Assembly: GCA_964442525.1 (NCBI GenBank)
Contig: CAYTZO010000025.1
Location: forward strand, 1 to 13,189
Length of the DNA stretch: 13,189 bases
From: CAYTZO01 sp964442525
Lineage (GTDB): Bacteria > Patescibacteriota > Microgenomatia > UBA10105 > UBA927
Direction: 5' to 3'
Positions within the stretch are counted from its first letter, which is position 1. The number at the start of each line of letters is the position of its first letter. The position numbers were made by a program, and so were the translations under genes. Below are positions 4,811-12,108 of the stretch, piece after piece. The notes beneath the pieces were generated by a model. It worked only from the letters and a program-made list of their open reading frames with translations, was not told the origin of the DNA and made no database searches.

Positions 4811-7008
4811 GATTTTTTGAGTTTCTGCTGAAATTCTTTATCGGACGGGTTCACGTTTTTGAGATAGTCTTCGATGACCGCGCGGGCTGCCTCCGGTTTT
4901 TTGACTTCATCATAGAAAATCGCGAGCGCCCAGTAACTATCGCGGTAGTCGGCTTTGAGCGAAATCGCGCGTTTGAGGTAATCAATTGCTTTTTGATTTT
5001 CACCGGTTCTGCCCGAGAGGATCGCGAGATTATAAACGATTTTTGGGTCGTTCGGCGAAAGGGTGAGGGCGCGCTCGAGCGTTTGGAGCGCCGCGGCATT
5101 AAATTGCGGATCAAATTGCGAGAACTCGTAGAAAATTTTTGTCCGCGTTTTCCAGAAGTTAACGTTTTGCGGCGATATGGAGATGGCGATATCGCTTTCC
5201 TTGAGGCTTGCCTGAGCAAGAGTGGCTGCGAGCGTGGCTTCTTTATTCTCCACCGCAACGGACGTAAGGCTCGCGAGATTGGTTGAGAGCTCATCGTGGT
5301 AGAGCGGCTCGCCCGGATTGAGACTGATGGCGGAGGTCAGGAGCGACCGGGCCGCGCCAAATGAACCGATGCGGTCAAGCCGCCAGCCGCTTGCGTAGAG
5401 CGTGTCCGCCTGCCAGAAACGGGCCAGGATAAAAAGAAGCACCACGGCAGCAAGCAGGGTAAAGACTTCTATACTTTGGATGAGGCGGGCGGGAAATTTT
5501 AGCGGAAGCGACCGCGCCTGTTGCGATTCAAAAGAAAACGAAAATGCCGGCAGCAAAAAGAAAAGGACGGCAATGACGACGACCGAAAAGCCAAAAAAAT
5601 TGGTAACAAGTATTGATGTCCAGCCGGCAAAGAGTGAAGAGCGAAGAGTGAACAGAAAATAGTGCGAAGGCTCAGAATTTTTACCCGTCTCTGTCATCTG
5701 TTTTTTGACAACGTTTCCGAACCACCAGATAAACGTTCCGATAAAGAAGAGATAACTTGCTAAGCCAAATATGCCGGTCGTGGCAAGGTAATTAAGATAT
5801 TCGTTGTGGGCTTTGTTATAAAGAAAATCCCATTCGCTCGTCATATTATGACCGACCGGCCGGAACCGGTAAAAATCGAACGCAAAAGTTTCCGTGCCCG
5901 TGCCGATGAGTTTTGTTTTTGTAGAGCTTTTCCAGGTTGCAATTGCTGCCTCCCACACATATTTGCGGATAATGGTAGACGCCGTGCCGCCCACCTCAAG
6001 GGCGGGCGCTACATAGGCGGAAGGCGTGGCATCGGCGGGTTTTGGACCCGGTTTGCCGGCGGGGGAGCGGCTAAGGATCGTTGTGATCCGCTCTCTAAGG
6101 CCCCCGAGTGTTATAAACCGATCAAGGGCGGCCGTGCCCGTGCCGTTTATAAACACGATAAGGAGAAATGAAACATTGATGATTGCGAGCGGATACTGTA
6201 TCTGCCTGTTTTTCCGGGCGGGCTGCCGGCCGGCGAGGACTAATATACCCCAGAAAACCGCCTCCGCGAAGACGAAGCCCAAAAGACCCGACCGCGAACG
6301 CGTGAACAGGATTGTCAAAAAAAAGATTACCGAGAGGATAGCAAAGATAAGAAATCGGGGCGAGCTGAAGTAGCTTTTGAACTTAAAACTTTTCACCGGT
6401 ACGGTACCGGCCAGAGCGAGAGAGAGCGGCGTGAGGCCGACCAGGTACGCGGCAAGCCAGTTGGGTTGTCCGAGAGTGGAAAATACGCGATTCTGTACGT
6501 CCTGGACCCAGAGGTTTTTATCGATGCCGAGCCGCTCGGCTATGCCGTAAAGAGCAATGACGGTTGCCGTAACGAGGGTAACGCGCAACAATTTTATCAT
6601 GGAAGTGAGGCGCGCGGGATGGTCTTCCTGGGCGAAGTGGCTTATGAAGGCATAGTAAAGAAGAATGTAGGAGGCAACGGAAATCATGCCGCCGTTAAAC
6701 CGGCTGTAGTAGCCGAACCAGCTTACGTGAGGATCGATAGAAAAGAGCGTTGCGGCCAGTTGTGAGAGAAAAAACAGGAGGATGGGGATGTCAAGGGGCG
6801 TTTTAGGGAGAGCGAGCTTCCTTTCCGCAAGCATTTTGCCGATCCAGGCGCCGGTAATTATGACGGTGAGGCCATAGACCGCCATCATTTTGTTGTACTC
6901 AAACAGTTCATAATTCCAAGGGGTAAGAAGGATGGGCACGATGCCAAAAAGGAGGTAAAAGCCAGCTCTGATGATTCGGTTAGCCCAGCGGATAATTCCG
7001 TCGTCCAT
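4807..7008 (-). CDS. O-antigen ligase (Wzy/WaaL-like) membrane protein with C-terminal TPR domain
   Basis: This is a polytopic membrane protein with about a dozen hydrophobic segments between residues 12 and 531. Two signatures of the O-antigen ligase/polymerase family are visible: TRSRSG (236-241) and HNEYLN (401-406) before a membrane helix. The His-containing outer loop is the likely catalytic loop. The loop at about 311-345 is rich in Pro, Ala and Gly. The C-terminal 200 residues form TPR-like helices, clearest at about 635-715. Proteins of this build transfer or polymerise lipid-linked glycans at the outer face of the membrane; the acceptor (lipid, wall polymer or protein) cannot be told from sequence. 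The ATG at 7008 has TATACT 6 nt upstream, so the gene probably starts the ligase-def-fmt unit on a leaderless transcript. Confidence 0.88.
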   Translation of the reverse strand: MDDGIIRWANRIIRAGFYLLFGIVPILLTPWNYELFEYNKMMAVYGLTVIITGAWIGKMLAERKLALPKTPLDIPILLFFLSQLAATLFSIDPHVSWFGYYSRFNGGMISVASYILLYYAFISHFAQEDHPARLTSMIKLLRVTLVTATVIALYGIAERLGIDKNLWVQDVQNRVFSTLGQPNWLAAYLVGLTPLSLALAGTVPVKSFKFKSYFSSPRFLIFAILSVIFFLTILFTRSRSGLLGFVFAEAVFWGILVLAGRQPARKNRQIQYPLAIINVSFLLIVFINGTGTAALDRFITLGGLRERITTILSRSPAGKPGPKPADATPSAYVAPALEVGGTASTIIRKYVWEAAIATWKSSTKTKLIGTGTETFAFDFYRFRPVGHNMTSEWDFLYNKAHNEYLNYLATTGIFGLASYLFFIGTFIWWFGNVVKKQMTETGKNSEPSHYFLFTLRSSLFAGWTSILVTNFFGFSVVVIAVLFFLLPAFSFSFESQQARSLPLKFPARLIQSIEVFTLLAAVVLLFILARFWQADTLYASGWRLDRIGSFGAARSLLTSAISLNPGEPLYHDELSTNLASLTSVAVENKEATLAATLAQASLKESDIAISISPQNVNFWKTRTKIFYEFSQFDPQFNAAALQTLERALTLSPNDPKIVYNLAILSGRTGENQKAIDYLKRAISLKADYRDSYWALAIFYDEVKKPEAARAVIEDYLKNVNPSDKEFQQKLKKS
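5630..5652. repeat. Short direct repeat inside the ligase gene, 14-nt period
   Basis: AAGAGTGAA occurs at 5630-5638 and again at 5644-5652, with near-identical filler between. In the ligase protein it encodes the segment FTLRSSLF (453-460) at the edge of a membrane segment. The period is the same as that of the AT-rich repeat in the penicillin-binding-protein gene. Confidence 0.45.
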
Positions 7009-7014
7009 GGGGTA

Positions 7015-7020
7015 AGTATA
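7015..7020 (-). promoter_or_regulatory. -10 element for the ligase-def-fmt unit
   Basis: TATACT (7020-7015) ends 6 nt before the ATG at 7008. No Shine-Dalgarno is present and the -35 region is weak (TAACCG at 17-nt spacing). The 32-bp gap from the upstream gene contains no terminator, so read-through is also possible. Confidence 0.4.
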
Positions 7021-7040
7021 TCATAGGGGGCGGCTTACGG

Positions 7041-7271
7041 TTATCCTTTTTTTTCGCCTTTTGCGGCGTCCATCATCTCTTTGGCGGTGTCGACGAAATT
7101 TTGGGCTTCTCTCATCGGTTTACCCTTGCTATCTCTGTTTGCCCATTGCGTCAGCTCGACTGCGGTATTGAACACTCCTTCATCCGGCTCATTTTTGGTG
7201 AGCCCCGCAATGGCGTTCATGATCATTAAGCGAAGCCGCATCGTTGGCGAGATTTTTATTGGGCGGAACAT
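7041..7271 (-). CDS. Unrecognised 76-aa protein
   Basis: This is a small, mostly helical-looking, charged protein ending in DTAKEMMDAAKGEKKG. It has no membrane segment, cysteines or recognisable motif. I chose the ATG at 7271 because the open frame upstream of it lies inside the preceding gene. Two overlapping TACAAT hexamers precede it, the outer one 8 nt upstream. It follows the 164-aa gene by 14 nt, so the two are probably co-expressed. The function is unknown. Confidence 0.65.
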   Translation of the reverse strand: MFRPIKISPTMRLRLMIMNAIAGLTKNEPDEGVFNTAVELTQWANRDSKGKPMREAQNFVDTAKEMMDAAKGEKKG

Positions 7272-7285
7272 GCAATTGTATTGTA

Positions 7286-7780
7286 TCACGAAGGCCGAAT
7301 ATTTTTTAGCGGGCTTCTCGGCGGGTGCATTGCTTCGGAAAAGCGAAGCCGCAACGTGTCTTCCCATTGCGGGATAATGAGTTCCCGATTGGGAAGCGAA
7401 CGCATAAAATCGGTATTTTTTATTTTATCAATTGCCGCGTCGAGCATTTTGCCGGCTATGTCTTCTCCCTTTTGTTTTCGAATTTTCTGAAGCTGTGTCG
7501 TGAAACCGAGGAATGTAGTCTCCAGTTTGTCATTATTGGCATACGGGTCATCCTTCCAGCCGCTTTCCGACATGGCATCGGTTACTCTTCTGGTCATATC
7601 AAACAAATGATTATAGAGGGGATTTTCCTCATACTCGCCGTAAACCTCAACGCTGGGTTTGACTGGGGGAGCGCCGGGGCGGCGTAAATAAACCACAAAT
7701 TTGCTGATTTCCTGTCCCAGGCCTTGCACACGGACCAATATGGACGGAGTTCCGTCTTTCCATTTTTGTTCCGGTTTCAT
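7286..7780 (-). CDS. Unrecognised 164-aa protein divergent from mreB
   Basis: No known domain is recognisable. The protein has no signal peptide or membrane segment. The N-terminal third looks like beta strands (SILVRVQ, SKFVVYLRRP). The middle is acidic and aromatic (VEVYGEYEENPLYNHLFD). The C-terminal half is helical and charged (FTTQLQKIRKQKGEDIAGKMLDAAIDKIK, given here only as a helix at about residues 93-121). An extended -10 (TGG then TATAAT, 7798-7790) lies 9 nt before the ATG, so it is probably leaderless. It is the first gene of a two-gene unit with the 76-aa gene. Divergence from mreB may mean shared regulation but gives no function. Confidence 0.75.
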   Translation of the reverse strand: MKPEQKWKDGTPSILVRVQGLGQEISKFVVYLRRPGAPPVKPSVEVYGEYEENPLYNHLFDMTRRVTDAMSESGWKDDPYANNDKLETTFLGFTTQLQKIRKQKGEDIAGKMLDAAIDKIKNTDFMRSLPNRELIIPQWEDTLRLRFSEAMHPPRSPLKNIRPS

Positions 7781-7833
7781 AGCAGAATTATTATACCACT
7801 AGGCTCAAGTTTTTGTGATAATATTAGCCCACA
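7781..7833. promoter_or_regulatory. Divergent promoters for mreB and the 164-aa gene
   Basis: Both directions carry extended -10 elements. On the minus strand TG-G-TATAAT (7798-7790) lies 9 nt before the ATG at 7780. On the plus strand TG-T-GATAAT (7814-7822) lies 11 nt before the ATG at 7834. The -35 matches are weak, as expected for extended -10 promoters. Predicted leaders are 0-5 nt. Confidence 0.5.
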
Positions 7834-8870
7834 ATGTTGGATTTTCTCTTCGGCCTGCTGTCCCATGATCTTGGCATAGATTTAGGAACGGCAAATACCC
7901 TTGTCTGGGTGCGCAATAAAGGGATAGTGATCCGCGAGCCCTCGGTCGTGGCGCGGCACAAAAAAACCAAGCAGGTGGTCGCGATCGGACGTGAAGCCAA
8001 GCGGATGCTCGGCAAAACTCCGGGAACCATTGAAGCCATTAGGCCCCTCAAAGACGGTGTGATTGCCGATTTTGATGCAGCCAGCGCCATGCTTTCCTAT
8101 TATATAAAGCTCGTCCATGAGCAGCCGAAGCGGCCGGGACTGCCGCGGATCCCCAGACCCAAAGTCGTTATCGGTATCCCCTCAGGCGTCACGGAGGTAG
8201 AACGCCGGGCGGTGCAGGAAGCGGCGATTCTTGCGGGAGCCAGGCAGGCATGGCTTATCGAGGAGCCTATGGCTGCCGCAATCGGCGCCGGTCTGCCGGT
8301 TGAGGAAAGCCGGGGATCGTTTATCGTTGACATCGGCGGAGGAACAACGGAGATTGCGGTGCTTTCTCTCGGCGGCATTGTCGTGAACAAAAGCATCCGG
8401 GTCGCCGGAGATGAAATGGACGAGGCAATCGTTTCATTTATCCGCCTCAAACACTCGCTTCTTATTGGGGAGCAGACCGGCGAACAGATAAAGATCGCAA
8501 TCGGCAGTGCCTACCCGGTAGAAAAAGCGGAAAAACAGTCGGTCATTCGGGGCCGCGACATCGAAACGGGTCTTCCTAAATCCATCCGCATCAACGAAAG
8601 TGAGATTCGTGAGGCGGTTTCTCCCGTTGTTCACGAAATTATCGAAGCCGTCGCCGAAACCATAGAAGAGACCCCGCCGGAGCTTATCTCCGACATTGTG
8701 GAACACGGCATTGTGCTTGCCGGCGGCGGATCGAAACTGCGCGGCATCGATAAGCTTTTGGCATCAGAGCTGCGCATGCCGGTCTGGATCACGGAAGACC
8801 CGCAGACGGCCGTAGTGCGCGGCGCGGGAAAACTCCTCGACGATACAGTCCTCCTCCAAAAAGTAAAAAT
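7834..8870 (+). CDS. mreB: Rod-shape actin homologue MreB (C-terminus cut by assembly gap)
   Basis: MreB forms membrane-bound ATP-dependent filaments that organise lateral cell-wall synthesis. The actin-fold motifs are intact: phosphate-1 GIDLGTANT (14-22), the EEP segment (143-145), phosphate-2 DIGGGTT (166-172), and the adenosine motif LAGGGS (295-300). The N-terminal MLDFLFGLLS looks like the short amphipathic membrane-targeting helix. 345 residues are visible, about the full family length, so the gap probably removes only a few residues and the stop codon. Any reading that continues through the Ns is an artefact. It starts a plus-strand run that continues after the gap with a PAP2-like gene and mrdA. 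Confidence 0.96.
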
Positions 8871-8970
8871 NNNNNNNNNNNNNNNNNNNNNNNNNNNNNN
8901 NNNNNNNNNNNNNNNNNNNNNNNNNNNNNNNNNNNNNNNNNNNNNNNNNNNNNNNNNNNNNNNNNNNNNN
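8871..8970. other. Assembly gap (100 N)
   Basis: Exactly 100 undetermined bases, the conventional filler for a gap of unknown size. It removes the end of mreB and the start of the PAP2-like gene. Its true length may be larger and could include further genes. Confidence 0.99.
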
Positions 8971-9488
8971 TCATTTTTTTGATCGTGCTTCTTGGCGGTT
9001 GGCGTGCGGGTCTTATCGGAGAAAGGCTTATTTTCTATGTACTCTACGTTGTTACTTTCTTTGGCATCGTTATCGGGCTTCGGGTTTGGATGAGCGTCAA
9101 ATGGAAACTTGATTGGGATGTTCGCGATCGGCCTAAACGGGTCCGTCCTCTTATTATTGCTCTCCTTATTGTTTTCGGGAATTGGTTTATCATCCCAAGA
9201 TGGGAAAGTGCCGTTTTGACAAACCTTTTTATCTTTTTTGTTCTTTGGCTTTTGGGATTTTTTCTCATTACTCTCTTTTATAAAATATCCGGTCACGTGA
9301 GTGCGGTGACTGTCGCCGTGGGACTGTTCGTCTCTTGGTTTGGAGTTTCCTGGTGGTTTCTCTGGCTTATTGTGCCGCTTGTTACCTGGGCGAGAATTGT
9401 GGGCAAGCATCACACGCCGGGCCAAGCGATCCTCGGCGCGTTCTATTCGTTACTTTTATTGGCAATATTTGGGAATTTGACTGGCTGA
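8971..9488 (+). CDS. PAP2-like membrane phosphatase family protein (5' end missing)
   Basis: The reading frame is open into the gap, so the true start is missing; the TTG at 8979 is only the first possible start in view. The visible part has about five hydrophobic segments. PAP2-type motifs are partly recognisable: an RP-containing basic stretch (VRDRPKR), SGH in the loop before a helix (KISGHVS), and R-x5-H in ARIVGKHHTPGQ. The aspartate that usually follows the last histidine is Gln here. PAP2 enzymes dephosphorylate lipid phosphates such as undecaprenyl pyrophosphate, which would fit beside mreB and mrdA, but the substrate and even activity are inferred. Its stop is 13 bp before mrdA. Confidence 0.7.
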
Positions 9489-9501
9489 TTGGATAATTTG
9501 C

Positions 9502-11349
9502 ATGAAACTTGGTAAAGCGTTTTCTGACAATATTTTGATCGAAGAGAAAACGGGCCGTCACATAAAAGACGAGGCTCCCGTCTGGTGGCTGGGCGCCGGC
9601 CGGGCACTGTTTTTTACCTCAGGGTTTTTCATTGCCTTTTTTGTTCTTGCCTGGCGGCTGTTTCAGCTTACCATTATTGAGGGGCACCGGATGCGGGGTT
9701 TGGCAGATACCAACAGAACCCGGACGCTCACCGTCCATGCACCGCGGGGCAATTTCCTCGATCGGACCGGAGTTCCGCTTACGGTAAATACGCCGGAATT
9801 TCGGGTTATGAAGCCGTGTCCCGGAGGGGGCACAGAGACCTGCACGCAGGCCGTGAGTTTTGAGAAGGGGCAGGAGCTTCTGCGCGGCGAGCTGCCTGAG
9901 GGGTGGTCGGTTGAGACGGGTTTCACGCGGGGGTATGCTCTCGGACCGGCTACGGCTCATTTGCTGGGTTACTTGGGGGAACTTACACCCCAGGAGCTTA
10001 AAGAAGATTACTATAGTTTGCGTAGTTACAGAGGCGGCGATAAAGTTGGGAGGATGGGGGCTGAGGCGGTGTTTGAAGACCGGCTTCGGGGCAGGAACGG
10101 CGGAGAACTGGTAGAAGTTGATGCGCGGGGAAAGATCCTTAGAAGCCTCGGGCGTCAGGAAGCAGTCCCTGGGGAGGATATCACGTTATCCCTGGACGCC
10201 GGCCTCAGTCGTGCTGCGGCCTCCGCATTCCCAGCCGGAGAAAAAGGGGCGATTATTGTGACAAAGCCGGCAACGGGAGAGGTGCTTGCTCTCTATTCTA
10301 GTCCGTCATTTTCTCCGGATGCGTTCTCTCTGGGGATCTCGCAGGCGCAGTATCAGGGGCTTATGGATAACCCCGATAAACCCATGTTTAATCGCGCCGT
10401 CGGGGGCATATATCCTCCTGCCTCAACCTTTAAGATTGTAACTGCCCTTGCGGCACTGGAGGAAGGAGCGGTAAAACCAGACACACTCGTTGATGATGTC
10501 GGTGTCATTACCATCGGCCCCTTCACCTTTCCAAACTGGTATTTTGTCCAATACGGCAAACTCGAGGGCCAGGTCGACATTATCAAAGCGATCCAGAGAA
10601 GCAATGATATTTTTTTCTACAAAGCCGCTGAGTGGACAGGGATTACCAAGCTTGCGGCGTGGGCCCGGAAGGTTGGGATCGGCAAGCCCTTGGGTATTGA
10701 AATATCAGGCGAAGCAAGCGGGCTCGTGCCCGATCCCGCGTGGAAAAGCAGCGCGTTTACCTCTGCCTCTGACAAAGCGGCCCGCAACGACGAGTGGTAC
10801 CTCGGTGATACCTACCATGTTGCCATCGGCCAGGGGTACCTCCTTACAACCCCCATTCAGGTGAATACCTGGACGAACGTGGTTGCCAGCGGCGGCAAGC
10901 TCTGCCGGCCGACGATAACAAAAATTAAGAATTCAGAATTGAAAATTCAGAATTGTAAAGATCTCGGAATAAAGAAAGAAACGATCGATCTTATTACTCA
11001 GGGTATGACCAAAGCGTGTGAGACTGGTGGGACGGGCTGGCCGCTGTTTGATTTCGGAATCCGCAAATTGGACCAGTCGGGCAAATTAGACAACTTCGCC
11101 AAAATCCCGGTGGCCTGTAAAACAGGAACGGCTGAGTTTGGCGATCCGAAAAATCGCACCCATGCCTGGTTTACTGCATTTGCCCCCGTGCCCTCCGAAG
11201 CCTTGGCGAAGGAGGGTGGCGCCATCGGATCCACCCTTGCCGGCGATCCGGAAATTTCCGTGACAGTTCTTGTCGAGGGAGCCGGAGAAGGAAGTAACGT
11301 CGCTGCCCCCATTGCCAAGAAAATACTCACGGAATGGTTTAACAGGTAA
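9502..11349 (+). CDS. mrdA: Penicillin-binding protein 2 (class B transpeptidase)
   Basis: PBP2 cross-links peptidoglycan during rod elongation together with MreB and RodA. It has one N-terminal membrane anchor (about 35-55), a dimerisation domain with APRGNFLDR (80-88), and a transpeptidase domain with all three active-site motifs: STFK (308-311, nucleophile Ser308), SND (367-369) and KTG (540-542). At 615 aa it has normal family length. Two short segments look inserted: residues about 473-485, encoded by an AT-rich direct repeat, and about 564-577, encoded by a palindromic element in the loop after THAWFTAFAP. Both keep the frame and leave the motifs intact. It follows the PAP2-like gene by 13 bp, and its stop codon abuts the stop of the convergent glycosyltransferase gene with no bases between and no terminator. 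Confidence 0.95.
   Translation: MKLGKAFSDNILIEEKTGRHIKDEAPVWWLGAGRALFFTSGFFIAFFVLAWRLFQLTIIEGHRMRGLADTNRTRTLTVHAPRGNFLDRTGVPLTVNTPEFRVMKPCPGGGTETCTQAVSFEKGQELLRGELPEGWSVETGFTRGYALGPATAHLLGYLGELTPQELKEDYYSLRSYRGGDKVGRMGAEAVFEDRLRGRNGGELVEVDARGKILRSLGRQEAVPGEDITLSLDAGLSRAAASAFPAGEKGAIIVTKPATGEVLALYSSPSFSPDAFSLGISQAQYQGLMDNPDKPMFNRAVGGIYPPASTFKIVTALAALEEGAVKPDTLVDDVGVITIGPFTFPNWYFVQYGKLEGQVDIIKAIQRSNDIFFYKAAEWTGITKLAAWARKVGIGKPLGIEISGEASGLVPDPAWKSSAFTSASDKAARNDEWYLGDTYHVAIGQGYLLTTPIQVNTWTNVVASGGKLCRPTITKIKNSELKIQNCKDLGIKKETIDLITQGMTKACETGGTGWPLFDFGIRKLDQSGKLDNFAKIPVACKTGTAEFGDPKNRTHAWFTAFAPVPSEALAKEGGAIGSTLAGDPEISVTVLVEGAGEGSNVAAPIAKKILTEWFNR
10930..10955. repeat. AT-rich 12-bp direct repeat inside mrdA
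   Basis: AATTCAGAATTG occurs at 10930-10941 and 10944-10955 (14-nt period), preceded by a similar AAAATTAAGAATT. It encodes KIKNSELKIQNCK (474-486), a Lys/Asn-rich stretch unlike the surrounding domain and in a region where PBP2 proteins vary in length. This looks like an in-frame insertion of a small repeat. Confidence 0.5.
11191..11216. repeat. Palindromic element inserted in mrdA
   Basis: Arms CCCTCC and GGAGGG (6 bp), a symmetric GAA/GAA internal loop, then GCC/GGC around TT make a 26-nt hairpin. It encodes PSEALAKEGG. From memory, this nucleotide element and its translations (SEALAKEGG, or KASEG on the other strand) recur in unrelated Patescibacteria proteins, which would make it a dispersed REP-like element tolerated in genes. 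Confidence 0.6.
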
Positions 11350-12090
11350 CTAGGTGCGGATATTGCTAAACCACAAGTCATCTCCGGTCTTTTTAAGGAT
11401 GAAAAGCCTGGTATAGCTCGTTATGTATTCCCGCAGATAAGAGAGCAGTCTTCCCCGTATGCGTCTATCATCGGTCGTTACGGTGAGGTCCGGTTCAAAA
11501 TAGATTCTTCCGATTTTCCCTGCACGAAAGCCAAATTCCACATCATCAAAGGGCACTGCGTTTGGAGAAAATGTTCCTACGGTTTTTTGTATGTTTTTGG
11601 GGATGGCAAAGGTTGAACCGCGAAACGTCGTGTTCCTCAGGGAGAGCATAAGAAGCACGTTCCCTGCGCGTAGTACCATTGGAGCAAGTCTATTGATAAT
11701 TCGATCCTGTTGGTCGAAACGGATGCCGCCGGTTACCCCGATGGCGTCGGGATGCTTTCGGAAAAAATCGCCGATTGTTTGTATCCAGCCCGGGGGCACA
11801 ATGCAGTCTGCTTCCGTGAAGGCAAGAAGAAAACCGCGTGCGGCCTTTATGCCGGCGTTCCTGGCGTACGCCCTTCCCTGTTTGTGCGCCGTTACTACCC
11901 GTACGGAAGACATCTTTGCTGCTGCCGCGGTTCGGTCCGTCGAGTTGTTGTCTACGAGAATAATTTCATACGGATAATTCGTTTTTTGACGGACAAGCGA
12001 GGCGAGACAATGACCGATATGTTCTTCTTCATTGTACGCCGGAACAATGACGGAAACGGCCGGGGGGCGGGGTAGACTTGACTCTTGCAT
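11350..12090 (-). CDS. GT2-family glycosyltransferase
   Basis: This has a family 2 (GT-A fold) sugar-nucleotide-dependent transferase domain. The motifs in order are VSVIVPAYNEEE (12-23), EIILVDNNSTDRT (42-54), the metal-binding EADC (93-96, in place of the usual DAD or DxD) and the acidic DDVEFGFR (182-189). At 246 aa it is a single catalytic domain with no clear membrane segment. It probably acts at the inner membrane face in surface glycan synthesis. Donor and acceptor are unknown. The frame is open upstream to 12306, but that part is the antisense of the divergent glycosyltransferase. I chose the ATG at 12090 because TAGTAT lies 7 nt before it. Its 3' end abuts mrdA. Confidence 0.9.
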   Translation of the reverse strand: MQESSLPRPPAVSVIVPAYNEEEHIGHCLASLVRQKTNYPYEIILVDNNSTDRTAAAAKMSSVRVVTAHKQGRAYARNAGIKAARGFLLAFTEADCIVPPGWIQTIGDFFRKHPDAIGVTGGIRFDQQDRIINRLAPMVLRAGNVLLMLSLRNTTFRGSTFAIPKNIQKTVGTFSPNAVPFDDVEFGFRAGKIGRIYFEPDLTVTTDDRRIRGRLLSYLREYITSYTRLFILKKTGDDLWFSNIRT

Positions 12091-12108
12091 ATGCCATATA
12101 CTAGCGCA
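12091..12108. promoter_or_regulatory. Overlapping divergent promoters of the two glycosyltransferases
   Basis: The two ATG codons are separated by only 18 bp. On the plus strand TATACT (12097-12102) is 6 nt before the ATG at 12109, with TAGACT at 12073-12078 as a possible -35. On the minus strand TAGTAT (12103-12098) is 7 nt before the ATG at 12090. The two -10 elements share five base pairs. Confidence 0.45.

Noticed and set aside
7272..7367. N-terminal extension of the 76-aa protein
   Set aside because: It overlaps the end of the 164-aa gene, and a -10-like element and ATG sit immediately after that gene.
8631..9425. Minus-strand ORF across the N run, and an mreB reading continuing to 8982
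   Set aside because: Unknown bases cannot support a frame across a gap of unknown length. Both are artefacts of the filler.
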